Of a stretch of 64,000 bases of DNA, positions 26,397 through 37,616 are shown in pieces. The notes below the pieces were generated by a model that worked only from the letters and a program-made list of their open reading frames with translations, was not told where the DNA came from and ran no database searches. Position 1 is the first letter of the stretch. Every line of letters begins with the position of its first letter. Made by a program: the position numbers and the translations under genes. The DNA is taken from positions 310,001 through 374,000 of the forward strand of contig NZ_FQYP01000007.1 in NCBI RefSeq assembly GCF_900141785.1, given 5' to 3'. The stretch comes from Aquimarina spongiae. GTDB lineage: Bacteria > Bacteroidota > Bacteroidia > Flavobacteriales > Flavobacteriaceae.

Positions 26397-27095
26397 TCAG
26401 AAAAGTCTTTTCTTCACCATAGCCTTATAGGATTGTCCAATGGGAATAATACCTCCTTCAATCTTTATTTGATTCCCCGCAATACTTTTAATCGATTTGA
26501 TACTTACCACAAAAGAACGATGTACTCTAATAAATTTATCTGCCGGTAATTGAGCTTCAAAGTAAGATATCGATTCATGAATGAGCAACATACTATTTTC
26601 CAAATATACCTTTACATAACTTCCATAACTTTCCAGGTATTTAATGGTATCGAGTTGCACATGATGTGTCTCTTTATCTCCTTTAAGAAAAATACTGTTG
26701 CTGGTAGCTTCTGCGACTGTTGTGCTTTTTTTTGAAGAGTTCTCTGTATGTTTGACTACCTTGGTGTACGCCTTCAAAAACCGTTCAAAAGAGAAAGGTT
26801 TCAGAAGGTAATCACATACTTCTAACTCATAACTATCCACCGCAAATTCTGAATAAGCCGAGGTAATAATGACCAAAGGCGGATCAGTAAGCATTCGTAG
26901 AAAGTCTAATCCTTTCAATTTTGGCATCTCAATATCCAAAAAGATAAGATCCACTTTTTCCTTTTGAAGAAAAGTCATAGCTTCTATTGCATTATAACAG
27001 TTCCCCACTAATGCTAGATCATTGAGCGATACCGCATAATCTTCAATTATGGTATGAGCTATGGGTTCATCATCTATAATGAGATAATTCATCAT
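26397..27095 (-). CDS. LytTR-type response regulator
   Basis: This 232-residue protein has a receiver domain (phospho-acceptor Asp54 in IFLDIEMPK, with acidic DDE at 8-10 and a conserved Lys in YLLKPFSFE). The LytTR DNA-binding domain follows (about 130-232; HHVQLDTIKYLESYGSYVKV, FIRVHRSFVV). It is regulated by the histidine kinase encoded immediately upstream; the kinase stop and regulator start overlap by 1 nt (TAATG). The target genes are unknown. Confidence 0.92.
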   Translation of the reverse strand: MMNYLIIDDEPIAHTIIEDYAVSLNDLALVGNCYNAIEAMTFLQKEKVDLIFLDIEMPKLKGLDFLRMLTDPPLVIITSAYSEFAVDSYELEVCDYLLKPFSFERFLKAYTKVVKHTENSSKKSTTVAEATSNSIFLKGDKETHHVQLDTIKYLESYGSYVKVYLENSMLLIHESISYFEAQLPADKFIRVHRSFVVSIKSIKSIAGNQIKIEGGIIPIGQSYKAMVKKRLF

Positions 27096-28405
27096 TAGAA
27101 AGTAATGGTTAATTGTGCACTATACATATCTTCCTCTTTTTTAAAGTCTAATGTATATGAATTACCATATACAATTTCTAGTCGTTTCTTTAGGTTTTCT
27201 ATTCCTATTCCTTTGGTTTCATTCAGAACAGATGTATCATAATTATTTACTACTTCAAACAGAATCTTGCCATTGGCAACTTCTAGTTTAATATGTACAA
27301 AAGCATCGTACATCAAACTATCTACACCATGTTTAAATGCATTTTCTAACAAGATAATAAACAAAAGCGGAGGAATCATGACGTCATCCTTTTCTATTCG
27401 TTTTATAAATTGAATATCCACCTTTTTATGTTGTCGGATCTCCTGAATTTCAATATAGTTTTCAAGATATTCGATCTCTTCTTCCAGCTTTACTTCATTT
27501 TCTTTGCCCTTGTAAATTACATAACGCATAATCTCAGACAATTTGAGTATGAGATCCGGAGTTTGGTCAGATTTTCGTTTTGCCAATCCGTAGAGGTTAT
27601 TCAACGTATTGAAAAAGAAATGTGGGTTTACTTGTTGTTTTAATAACGCCAATTCTGCTTTGGCTTTGTCAGCTTTTAAGTTTTGAAACCATTTCCATTG
27701 ATCATAGACCCACAACAAAGCAAATAAGGGTATAGGAAACAAAAACACAAAGAATAAATCCAGGTTTTCCTCATGTGTTCTTGAACCAAAAAAGAGGACA
27801 AATGAAAAGAAAAGAATCAACAGCGATCCGTAAAGCGCTAAGATCAGCACTTTATATTTTTGAAAGAACTTGGGTGCTAAAATATTAAATACTCCTAACC
27901 AAAATAAGGTAAGTAATGCAAAGGTAATTGGGTTATCCGGTACTTTCATATAGTCATCCACCCAAAACATAACGATAAAAACGATTGATAATACTACTAA
28001 TTTTATTAAAAAAAGCTTACGCTCTTTTAAAAAGACAAAGGCTTTTCTCTTGCGATATCGCTGCATATACCAGGACCAAACAATATAACAGCTAGTGATA
28101 AAAAACAGGAACAAACAACTAAGCGACACCATCTTATATTCAAAATACCTTCCCAACATAAAACCGATGAGTGAGAGCACCCAACTTCCAATCATCCAAT
28201 AAAAAACAACTTCTTTTTGATGAAAAAGCATGGCATGAATAATTACAGAAACAACCATTCCCCAAAATAGAAAACCAAGAACATTGACCAATGTTTCCTG
28301 AGGATCTATACGGACAAAATCAACAAAAGTCAGCCCCTGGATTATGATAAAAAGAATAACAAACCCATATACAACTGCTCTATATTTCTTTAAGAATCTG
28401 ATCAT
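27095..28405 (-). CDS. LytS/AlgZ-like sensor histidine kinase
   Basis: This 436-residue protein has about eight membrane helices in residues 10-240. The His_kinase domain (PF06580) has the phospho-acceptor His in QQVNPHFFFNTLNNLYGLAK, and a degenerate HATPase domain has N-box LLENAFKHGV and GIGIENLKKRLE. No extracellular sensor domain is visible, so the signal may be in the membrane. It forms an operon with the LytTR regulator. The ABC transporter genes at 28611 are divergent and may be a target, but that is a guess. Confidence 0.9.
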   Translation of the reverse strand: MIRFLKKYRAVVYGFVILFIIIQGLTFVDFVRIDPQETLVNVLGFLFWGMVVSVIIHAMLFHQKEVVFYWMIGSWVLSLIGFMLGRYFEYKMVSLSCLFLFFITSCYIVWSWYMQRYRKRKAFVFLKERKLFLIKLVVLSIVFIVMFWVDDYMKVPDNPITFALLTLFWLGVFNILAPKFFQKYKVLILALYGSLLILFFSFVLFFGSRTHEENLDLFFVFLFPIPLFALLWVYDQWKWFQNLKADKAKAELALLKQQVNPHFFFNTLNNLYGLAKRKSDQTPDLILKLSEIMRYVIYKGKENEVKLEEEIEYLENYIEIQEIRQHKKVDIQFIKRIEKDDVMIPPLLFIILLENAFKHGVDSLMYDAFVHIKLEVANGKILFEVVNNYDTSVLNETKGIGIENLKKRLEIVYGNSYTLDFKKEEDMYSAQLTITF

Positions 28406-28610
28406 ACCCCAAAAATAACAATCCTCTTTGCTTTGCAGTAATTATATAAACAGACACTATAAAAATTAGTATGAACACTTCATTTTTTACAACGAATCCT
28501 ATTGGTTTCTTTTTTTAAGGTATCTACGCTATTATCGAAGTGTTGGTTAAGATTATTCTGCTTTTATGTGGAGCTCATGTAGGTTCGTGTCATAATCAAA
28601 AATAAGTCTT

Positions 28611-29480
28611 ATGAATACGCTACAGATAACGAATGTATCCAAAACCTATCCTAACCAAGTAAAAGCATTGAGTGATATCTCATTAACCATAAAAAATGGA
28701 TTGTTTGGGTTGTTAGGCCCCAATGGCGCGGGGAAATCATCTTTGATGCGAACGATAGCCACACTACAAGAACCTTCTACAGGCACCATTTCGTTTAATG
28801 GTATCGATATTCTTGACCAACCTCAAGAACTCAGAACTCAATTAGGATATCTCCCTCAGGAATTTGGTGTTTACCCTAAAATGTCTGCTCAGGACCTATT
28901 GGATCATATGGCTATATTAAAAGGTATTATCCACAAAAAAGAACGTAAAGAACAAGTCGAAGCTCTATTGCAACAAACCAATCTATATCAACATCGCAAA
29001 AAAGCGGTTCATACATTTTCGGGAGGGATGCGACAACGTTTCGGCATCGCCCAAGCCTTACTGGGAAATCCAAGGCTCATCATTGTAGACGAACCCACTG
29101 CCGGATTGGATCCTGAAGAACGGAATCGTTTTCTGAATTTGTTGAGTGAAATAGGTGAGCATATCATTATTATTCTGTCTACTCATATTGTCGAGGACGT
29201 AAAAGACCTTTGCACTCATATGGCCATTATGAATCATGGAAAAATCATTGCTCGAGGTATTCCTGCAGCGTTAACTCAAGAATTAGAGGGAAAAGTCTGG
29301 TGCAAAGTCATTAAAAAACAAGATTTGAGGAGTTATCAATCTACTTTTAATGTCATCTCGACTCGCCTTTTTTCGGGAAAAACGCAACTTCATGTGCTAG
29401 CAGACCAACAACCAGAAGCCGGATTTGAACCCATTCATCCAGGATTGGACGATGTATACTTCAGCACATTACGTAGATAA
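28611..29480 (+). CDS. ABC transporter ATP-binding protein
   Basis: This 289-residue ATPase has Walker A GPNGAGKSS, signature FSGGMRQRFG, Walker B LIIVDEPTAGLD and H-loop STHIVED. It resembles ATPases of the CcmA/ABC-2 type. It lies 23 nt before the permease-M1 fusion gene, its expected partner. The C-terminal extension (about 220-289) may contact that partner. The substrate is not known. Confidence 0.9.
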   Translation: MNTLQITNVSKTYPNQVKALSDISLTIKNGLFGLLGPNGAGKSSLMRTIATLQEPSTGTISFNGIDILDQPQELRTQLGYLPQEFGVYPKMSAQDLLDHMAILKGIIHKKERKEQVEALLQQTNLYQHRKKAVHTFSGGMRQRFGIAQALLGNPRLIIVDEPTAGLDPEERNRFLNLLSEIGEHIIIILSTHIVEDVKDLCTHMAIMNHGKIIARGIPAALTQELEGKVWCKVIKKQDLRSYQSTFNVISTRLFSGKTQLHVLADQQPEAGFEPIHPGLDDVYFSTLRR

Positions 29481-29503
29481 AATAACCACAAAATATACAA
29501 CTC

Positions 29504-32500
29504 ATGTTTACGCTACTTTTTAAGTTCGAATGGCGATATCATTCTAAACAATTGTCATTTTATATCTTCTCATTCATTTTCTTTCTTCTCGGGTTTTATA
29601 TGTCCTCTGGCGGTAGGCTAGGAGCATCCGAGTTGATAAAAAACAACTCCCCTTATCAAATCAATTTTTTTATTGGAATATTTAGTTTGGTATCAGTTTT
29701 TGCCATCATGTTCTATTGCATTAATGCTATGCTCAGAGATCGACAATATCAAACCGAATGCATGATTTATTGCACCCCAGTAAAGAAACATCATTTTTAT
29801 TGGAGCCGCTTTTTGGGAACGTTCCTAATTAGCTTATTGGTGTACTCACTTATACTAGTAGGTTTTGCAATTGGCACTTTTTTTTCAATCGATCCAGACA
29901 GTATCGCTCCTTTTGTGTTATCTCATTACTTATACATATGGACCACTATGGTATTACCTAATCTGTTCATTCTAACAGCCCTATTATTCTGTTTTGCCAC
30001 ACTCTCCAGAAAAGCATTAGTCGTATATATCGGAGCAGTACTTATCTACGCCCTATACTGGGGATGTTCTATATTCCTAAATTCTCCTATGTTAGCCCAG
30101 GCAGTTCCTCCTTCGCCAGAGAACATGATTATTGCGGCTATAGTAGATCCCTTTGGATTATCTGCTTTTTTTGAGCAAACCATGTATTGGACTCCTTTTC
30201 AAAAAAACAATCAGCTTTTATCCTTTTCGGGGTATTTTCTTTGGAACAGAATCATATGGATTTCAGCATCATTACTGCTACTAGGGATAACTTTCAAATT
30301 ATTCTCTTTCAGAAAAGGAAATCAAAACATCAAAAAAAGTAATGATGTAGTAGAAACTGTAATGAACAAAAAAAGCTATTCCCCAGTATTGACTTTTCCT
30401 CAAACCAGGAAGTCACGATTTTTAACACTGGTTTCATTAGTAAAACTAGAACTCATTGCCGTCCTCAAAAGCCTACCATTTATAGCAGTATCTCTTATTT
30501 GGATTCTCATAGCAACAACCGAAATTTACAGTAGGATTTTTGAAGGAGGTACTTATTACGATAGCCTGTATCCTGTACCATATCTCTTAATAGAACAGCT
30601 CACCGATGCATTACCTCTTTTAGGGTTAATTCTCATTATATTTTATAGTGGAGAATTAGTATGGAAAGAGAGAAACTTGAACTTTAATGGTATCATTGAT
30701 GCAACTCCTGCACCCAACAGCTTATTCTTTTTATCAAAATATGCGGTATTATTTACGCTACCCATGATCTTAATTCTGATCAGTATTATGATTTGTATAG
30801 GTTTTCAAATCATTGGAAATTATCCCCACTTTGCACTAAGACAATACATCAATCTATTCTTTTTTCAGGGTATCGAGATGATATTCTATGGAATTTTGGC
30901 ATTATTTATCCAAAACGTAGTATCCAATAAATACTTGGGAATGCTTATTTCCGGAATTTTAATTTTTGGATTAGGAAGCTCTATAAGTAATTATATCGGA
31001 ATAGAACACCCTTTATTGAAACTAGGAAATACACCCGCTGTGGTATACAACGATCTTGCAGGGTATGGCTACTACCCAAAAAGGTTTTATTGGTACTCGG
31101 CATATTGGTTAGCTCTGGGAGGAATACTAACTCTATTAGCTTTCAAATTGTGGAGAAGAGGTGTCATTTCAAGTTTTAAATTTAGAATAGCTCAGCTGTT
31201 TTCTAATTGGAAACAACGTGAAGTCATTTTTATCATTGGTTTTCTTATCCTCTTTGCAAGCGCTGGCAGTATCATTTATTATAATACTAATATTGTAAAT
31301 GAATATTTGTCTTCAGATACACGATTGGACCTTGCTGAAATGTATGAACGAAAATTCAAGCAATACGATTCGCTAGAAGAACTATATCCTGTAGCTATAA
31401 AAACCAAGATAGATATTTATCCCGATGATCAAAAATATACGGTGCACTCGGACTATATATTAAAAAACAAAAGCGACATCCCTGTAGATACCGTTTTCAT
31501 CTCTCCAAGAATACCTTTAACATCGGTTTACTTAGAAAATGCAACATTGATTGAGTATGACACCATTTATAAGACGCACCTTTTCAAACTAAAAAAACCA
31601 TTACAACCTAAAGAACAAATTAGATTTAAGTACGAGTTGACGGCAGAAAATAAAGGTTTAGCAACCAACATTGATATTGTCAATAATGGAAGTTATATTC
31701 TACATTCTTCTTTTACACCTTCATTAGGGTATCGCCCTAGCCGTGAGATTAAAAGTGCAAAAGAACGTGAAAAGCGAGGTTTGCCTAAAAGAGAAGAAAA
31801 AGTTAGTCATGCACATGACTTACATAATAAACCAAGCAACCTGATTGGCAGGGTATCTTTCGAAACTGTAGTATCTACCCAATCCAATCAAATAGCAATT
31901 GCTCCAGGAAATCTGATCAAAAAATGGACAGATCATGACAGGAATTACTACCATTACAAAACTCTGCATAAAGTATCTCCTCTTTTAGGGTACTTCTCGG
32001 CCAACTATGAAGTTCAAAAAGAGAAGTATAAGGGCGTTAGTATTGAACAATATTTTCACTCCAACCATCACATGAATATCTCTTCGGTGATGAAAGCAAG
32101 TAAGGAAACTCTTGATTATTGCACTCAAAATTTTGGGAATTATTCTTTTGATCATATTCGTATTGCAGAAATACCTGCATATTGGCCATTTGGCGGTCAG
32201 GCCATGCCAGGAACAACTAGTATGGTAGAAGATCGGTTTTATCTATTAGACCAGCGTAATACTGAAGTATTCAATCTGGTTGCCAAACGAACCATACACG
32301 AGATAGCACACCAATGGTGGGGGCATATATTAACTCCAAAAATGACTGCTGGCGGAGGTTTCTTTATCGAAGGACTAGCCAAATACACCGAAGGTGTAGT
32401 CATGGAAAAACACTACGGCAAAGGTGCTTTGTGGAATTTATCCGAATACGCCAACAACAGATATTTTACTGGCCGATCCTATGCTTCGGAGAAAGAATCA

Positions 32501-33076
32501 CCTGCTTACTTATCCGATAGCGAAAACCACATTCTTTATGGCAAAGATTACACAATTATGCTTGCGTTAAAGGAACTAATAGGCGCTCAAAAAATTGATG
32601 CCATTTTACAAAAAATAGTTGCTGAGTATGGGAATAAAGAAGAATTTGAAGTCGTTACTCTTGATTTTTTGAAGGAAGTGTATCTGGTTACCCCATCGGC
32701 ATATCACACCCTGATCGATGATTGGTTTAAACGAATAATTACTTATGATTTGCAACTCAAAAACGTATCATACAAGAAGCTCTCTAATGGAAAATATGAA
32801 ATCATGTTGGATATAGTTACCAAGAGATTCGAAACCAAAGATCTTGGAGAAGAAGTACCCATAGCAATAAACGAGCCTATACAAATTGGCTTGTTTAATA
32901 AGCATCCCAAAAGAATAGGAGTAAACGAACGAGTCTTATATCTTCAACCACATTATTTCGATAAAGAAAGCACTCAAATTAGCATTATCGTCGATGAAAT
33001 CCCGAAGTATGTATCCATAGATCCTTATGGTACCCGATTGGATAAAAACAGAGCAAACAACATGCAGCGATTATAG
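29504..33076 (+). CDS. ABC permease fused to an M1 metallopeptidase domain
   Basis: This 1190-residue protein has an N-terminal half (about 1-600) that is ABC-2-type permease with about twelve hydrophobic segments. The C-terminal half is an M1 peptidase with zinc motif HEIAH (His932, Glu933, His936) and the third ligand Glu956 (FFIEGLAKY). The GAMEN-like block is GGQAMPGTTSM. This permease-M1 fusion is a Bacteroidota family. The peptidase lies after the last membrane helix (about residues 573-591), probably on the periplasmic side, so the protein may couple peptide cleavage and transport. The substrate is unknown. It pairs with the ATPase upstream. Confidence 0.87.
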   Translation: MFTLLFKFEWRYHSKQLSFYIFSFIFFLLGFYMSSGGRLGASELIKNNSPYQINFFIGIFSLVSVFAIMFYCINAMLRDRQYQTECMIYCTPVKKHHFYWSRFLGTFLISLLVYSLILVGFAIGTFFSIDPDSIAPFVLSHYLYIWTTMVLPNLFILTALLFCFATLSRKALVVYIGAVLIYALYWGCSIFLNSPMLAQAVPPSPENMIIAAIVDPFGLSAFFEQTMYWTPFQKNNQLLSFSGYFLWNRIIWISASLLLLGITFKLFSFRKGNQNIKKSNDVVETVMNKKSYSPVLTFPQTRKSRFLTLVSLVKLELIAVLKSLPFIAVSLIWILIATTEIYSRIFEGGTYYDSLYPVPYLLIEQLTDALPLLGLILIIFYSGELVWKERNLNFNGIIDATPAPNSLFFLSKYAVLFTLPMILILISIMICIGFQIIGNYPHFALRQYINLFFFQGIEMIFYGILALFIQNVVSNKYLGMLISGILIFGLGSSISNYIGIEHPLLKLGNTPAVVYNDLAGYGYYPKRFYWYSAYWLALGGILTLLAFKLWRRGVISSFKFRIAQLFSNWKQREVIFIIGFLILFASAGSIIYYNTNIVNEYLSSDTRLDLAEMYERKFKQYDSLEELYPVAIKTKIDIYPDDQKYTVHSDYILKNKSDIPVDTVFISPRIPLTSVYLENATLIEYDTIYKTHLFKLKKPLQPKEQIRFKYELTAENKGLATNIDIVNNGSYILHSSFTPSLGYRPSREIKSAKEREKRGLPKREEKVSHAHDLHNKPSNLIGRVSFETVVSTQSNQIAIAPGNLIKKWTDHDRNYYHYKTLHKVSPLLGYFSANYEVQKEKYKGVSIEQYFHSNHHMNISSVMKASKETLDYCTQNFGNYSFDHIRIAEIPAYWPFGGQAMPGTTSMVEDRFYLLDQRNTEVFNLVAKRTIHEIAHQWWGHILTPKMTAGGGFFIEGLAKYTEGVVMEKHYGKGALWNLSEYANNRYFTGRSYASEKESPAYLSDSENHILYGKDYTIMLALKELIGAQKIDAILQKIVAEYGNKEEFEVVTLDFLKEVYLVTPSAYHTLIDDWFKRIITYDLQLKNVSYKKLSNGKYEIMLDIVTKRFETKDLGEEVPIAINEPIQIGLFNKHPKRIGVNERVLYLQPHYFDKESTQISIIVDEIPKYVSIDPYGTRLDKNRANNMQRL

Positions 33077-33093
33077 AAACTGTACCATAAAAA

Positions 33094-33125
33094 AATCCCA
33101 AATTCTGTAATCAGAATTTGGGATT
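33094..33125. terminator. Bidirectional terminator between the permease-M1 gene and atpC
   Basis: AATCCCAAATTCTG (33094-33107) and its complement (33112-33125) form a 14-bp stem with a 4-nt loop. Runs of A on the left act as the T-tail for atpC transcripts on the minus strand. The plus strand has only a weak T stretch, so it is a strong stop mainly for atpC. Confidence 0.85.
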
Positions 33126-33149
33126 CATTATTTTCAAAAGTAATTCGTA

Positions 33150-33425
33150 TTAGTCGGCTAACACAATTACTTTATTGTCTTTCATTTCAATAGTTCCAGA
33201 AGTAATCGGAAGCAAAGTAACACCGTTTTCTTTCACAAACTTTTCTGCTACTTCTTCTTCTAAATTCATATCTCCATACACCTTTACATTTCCTTTTCCT
33301 AACAAAGAAATAATGGGAGCGTGATTATCTAACATCTGAAACTCTCCATTCACACCTGGTACTGCAACAGAGGTTACTTCACCACTAAATAATACTGCTT
33401 CTGGAGTTACTATTTCTAAATACAT
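33150..33425 (-). CDS. atpC: F1 ATP synthase epsilon subunit
   Basis: This 91-residue protein has the N-terminal beta-sandwich block MYLEIVTPEAVLFSGEVTSVAVPGVNGEFQMLDNHAPI typical of epsilon. It lacks the C-terminal helical domain, giving the short form common in Bacteroidota. It couples the F1 rotor to the c-ring. It lies 11 nt after atpD, in the same operon. The other ATP synthase genes are not in the window. Confidence 0.94.
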   Translation of the reverse strand: MYLEIVTPEAVLFSGEVTSVAVPGVNGEFQMLDNHAPIISLLGKGNVKVYGDMNLEEEVAEKFVKENGVTLLPITSGTIEMKDNKVIVLAD

Positions 33426-33436
33426 ATTTTTCTAGT

Positions 33437-34948
<1,512 letters not shown>

Positions 34949-35030
34949 CTAACTATTTAATGTTTAGTATTTAACTATGGAAAAAAGATACTTTACAAAC
35001 AACGCTACAATAGCACCTTTTTTCAGGCTG

Positions 35031-35038
35031 CAAATATA
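35031..35038 (-). promoter_or_regulatory. Candidate atpD -7 element
   Basis: On the minus strand TATATTTG (35038-35031) fits TAnnTTTG and would give a leader of about 80 nt before the atpD ATG. No clear -33 TTG is seen 19-21 nt upstream, so confidence is moderate. Confidence 0.45.
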
Positions 35039-35133
35039 GTCTTTTAAAATGAAAAAATAATGCCTTTTATTTTGTTTTTTTAAAGGTGGCTTTTATCCCA
35101 TTTTTTAACGGAAATTATCTCATTAAAAACCTT

Positions 35134-35988
35134 TTAGGATTTACTGTATCGTCCATACACTATTATGATAAAAGCAGCCGCATACATCACTAGTGTATAT
35201 ATGGCTCCAGCTATGGCAAACGAAGTGTTTTGAAGGGTCACCACTGCTATGGTAATGGCCAATCCCGAGTTTTGGATCCCTGACTCTACTGCAATACTAA
35301 TTGCCTGAGGTTTTCTGAGTTTAAAACCTACAGCAGTCATATATCCCAGAATCATACTGCTTACATTTAACAAAACCGTTGGTAATCCTGCCTGCTGAAA
35401 ATAAGGGATGATATTGTGTTTTTCTTTCAGAATAATCCCTGTGGTGATTAATGCTAATAAAACTACCGAAGCTACCTGAACTGGCTTTCCCATTTTTAAG
35501 GCAAAACTGGTAGCTTTGGCACGTATCAACATTCCCAAAAAAACCGGGACAATTACTATACCCAACAACTGACCGATCATTTGCAAAATATTTAATTGCA
35601 CCTCTCCTTCTTGTCCAGAAAAGTTCAAAAGTGAAAATTGTACAATGAAGGGTATAGTACCAATCGTAATGATACTCGATATTGCGGTTAAGGTTACAGA
35701 GAGGGCGGTATCTCCTTTGGCCAAATGAGCAATCACATTTGAGGTTGCCCCACCCGGGCATGCCGCTAAGATCATAATTCCGATAGCAATTTCTGAGGGT
35801 AGTTGAAGTAAAGAAACCAGTGCATAACCAATAATGGGTAAAAAGAGTAATTGATTGATCAACCCCAACAAAACTGCCTTAGGGTTTCTGGCTACTCTTT
35901 TGAAATCATCACTGGTAAGCGAAAGCCCCATACCAAACATAATAATCATTAGGGATATGGCGACAATCAGGGTTCCTGTACTATTCAT
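35134..35988 (-). CDS. Bile acid:sodium symporter (BASS) family transporter
   Basis: This 284-residue protein has about nine membrane helices. Family motifs are AACPGGATSNVIAHLAKGD and AVESGIQNSGLAI, the second being the conserved E...QN Na+-site block. In bacteria these carry organic acids with Na+, and the substrate here is unknown. It follows the class II aldolase gene by 24 nt and shares its TetR-controlled operon, so it may import the substrate of that enzyme. Confidence 0.87.
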   Translation of the reverse strand: MNSTGTLIVAISLMIIMFGMGLSLTSDDFKRVARNPKAVLLGLINQLLFLPIIGYALVSLLQLPSEIAIGIMILAACPGGATSNVIAHLAKGDTALSVTLTAISSIITIGTIPFIVQFSLLNFSGQEGEVQLNILQMIGQLLGIVIVPVFLGMLIRAKATSFALKMGKPVQVASVVLLALITTGIILKEKHNIIPYFQQAGLPTVLLNVSSMILGYMTAVGFKLRKPQAISIAVESGIQNSGLAITIAVVTLQNTSFAIAGAIYTLVMYAAAFIIIVYGRYSKS

Positions 35989-36012
35989 AGTTATGTATTT
36001 TGATTATGAATT

Positions 36013-36795
36013 CTAAAAATCAAATGTTGCACTTATATCTTGCCACATCGGTTGAAATTGAAAATATCCTGCAAGCGGAAAACCAAGCTCTGCTCTTGTC
36101 TTCATAGCGATATTATGATCTATTTCGATCAGTTTTTCTCCCGTTTGCATGGCTAGCAATTGTGCCTGGCAACTTCTTTCCATGGTAATAAACCACCACA
36201 CTGCCTCGTCTACAGAATGTCCAACGGTGATTAACCCATGATTTTGTAAAATTGCTGCTTTATTATCTCCCAAGGCTTTGGCAATCCTCTTTCCTTCTTC
36301 TAGTTCATTAACAATACCTGCATAATCATTAAAAACTGCATGATCTTTATAAAATGCACACGCATCTTGAGTAATCGGAGCTAGCTCTAGGCCTAAGGCA
36401 GAAAACGATTTCCCATAAACCGTATGCGCATGTGCCGCAGCAACAACATCAGGTCTGGCGGTATGAATTTGAGAATGGATCGCAAAAGCAGCTGCATTTA
36501 CAGGAAATTTACCTTCTACCACTTCTCCTTTATGATTCACCAACAACAGGTCAGAAGGCGTAATTCGATTAAAAGAAAGCCCAAATGGATTTACCCAAAA
36601 ATGATCTTGATACTCTGGGTCTCGTACCGTAATATGCCCTGCAACACCTTCTGAAAAACCAAATTTACCGAATATTCTGAACGCCCCGGCAAGTTTTGTT
36701 TTGAGATAGGCTCTTTCTTGGGTTACATTGTCAAATTTTGGAGGCATGGAAATGTTTGCCGGTAACATTTCTAATGGTGGATTTTGTACTGCCAT
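36013..36795 (-). CDS. Class II aldolase/adducin-family protein
   Basis: This 260-residue protein has zinc-binding His in HAHTVYGKS and a third His in LQNHGLITVGHS, typical for the aldolase II/adducin fold (fuculose-phosphate aldolase-like). An N-terminal block VAGHITVRDPEYQDHFWVNP precedes them. It probably cleaves or decarboxylates a hydroxy-acid-type substrate. It lies between the TetR regulator (12 nt) and the BASS transporter, suggesting a small catabolic operon. Confidence 0.85.
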   Translation of the reverse strand: MAVQNPPLEMLPANISMPPKFDNVTQERAYLKTKLAGAFRIFGKFGFSEGVAGHITVRDPEYQDHFWVNPFGLSFNRITPSDLLLVNHKGEVVEGKFPVNAAAFAIHSQIHTARPDVVAAAHAHTVYGKSFSALGLELAPITQDACAFYKDHAVFNDYAGIVNELEEGKRIAKALGDNKAAILQNHGLITVGHSVDEAVWWFITMERSCQAQLLAMQTGEKLIEIDHNIAMKTRAELGFPLAGYFQFQPMWQDISATFDF

Positions 36796-36807
36796 AATTA
36801 TATTTTT

Positions 36808-37449
36808 TTAAGTTCTTATTTGTTTTTGTTTTGCATTTTGGGTGATTTCCAAATACTCATTGTATCCTTTATCTGTCAAATAAGGTTTCAACACCTCCCA
36901 CAATGTCTGCAAAGGTGAATCTTCAACCAAAGACGTATTCTTTTCATCTAATAAAGTAGTTCCTGCACTCCAAAAAGTGCTTGTCATCCAAAGCGTACGA
37001 ATAATCAGATCATAATTCACTCGCTCTTTTTCAGGAACTAATCGATCGCTATCCATGTAATAATTGATCAAACTTCTCGCATCTTGGAACCGTTTTGAAG
37101 TAGCTAGCCTGTATTGGTTCATGATATCAGGATATTCCTCTATCAGATAAAGGATATCCATAAAGAAGAATCTGTATTTTTTTTGAATGCCATAAAACCG
37201 GGTAAACAACTCCTGAAAATGAAAAAGGGTTACATACTCATCCTTTGGGAATATCTCTATGGCATTATCCAATACTTCTTCCTGAATTGCAGCTAATAAA
37301 TGTTCCTTTCTTTTGAAATGATAGGTAAAGTTCCCTGGGCTTATACCCATAGCCTGTGCAATATCATTAATACTAACATTAAAAAAGCCCTTTTTATTAA
37401 AAAGATAAACCGCTTGCTCGATAATTGAAGATTTGGTATTCATTTTCAC
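36808..37449 (-). CDS. TetR/AcrR-family regulator
   Basis: This 213-residue protein has a typical N-terminal HTH (FFNVSINDIAQAMGISPGNFTYHFKRKEHLL, residues about 19-50) and a helical ligand-binding C-terminal part (FRFFMDILYLIEEYPDIMNQY). It leads the operon TetR-aldolase-BASS transporter. Two 18-bp palindromes at 37453 and 37484 immediately upstream are its probable operators. Confidence 0.9.
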   Translation of the reverse strand: MKMNTKSSIIEQAVYLFNKKGFFNVSINDIAQAMGISPGNFTYHFKRKEHLLAAIQEEVLDNAIEIFPKDEYVTLFHFQELFTRFYGIQKKYRFFFMDILYLIEEYPDIMNQYRLATSKRFQDARSLINYYMDSDRLVPEKERVNYDLIIRTLWMTSTFWSAGTTLLDEKNTSLVEDSPLQTLWEVLKPYLTDKGYNEYLEITQNAKQKQIRT

Positions 37450-37452
37450 AAT

Positions 37453-37501
37453 TTAGTATAAATATACTAATTATTTTTTAATATTAGTACAATCATACTA
37501 A
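37453..37501. promoter_or_regulatory. Two phased TTAGTA-N6-TACTAA operators before the TetR gene
   Basis: Copy 1 (37453-37470) is the fully symmetric TTAGTATA-AA-TATACTAA. Copy 2 (37484-37501) is TTAGTA-CAATCA-TACTAA. Both are 18 bp and their starts are 31 bp apart, about three helical turns, so both would face the same side of the DNA. They lie 3 nt upstream of the TetR ATG. Confidence 0.7.
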
Positions 37502-37616
37502 TTTAAGATTATTGCCATAAAGTTGTTTTTTATGTGGCCCATACAGGCTTTCGGAACAGCTTCAGATTCCAAAATTTTGACTATTTTGTAGATTGAAAAT
37601 TCTTACATTTTATTGA

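Noticed and set aside
28406..28610. RNA gene in the gap before the ABC ATPase
   Set aside because: I see no cloverleaf or conserved RNA structure, only AT-rich sequence.
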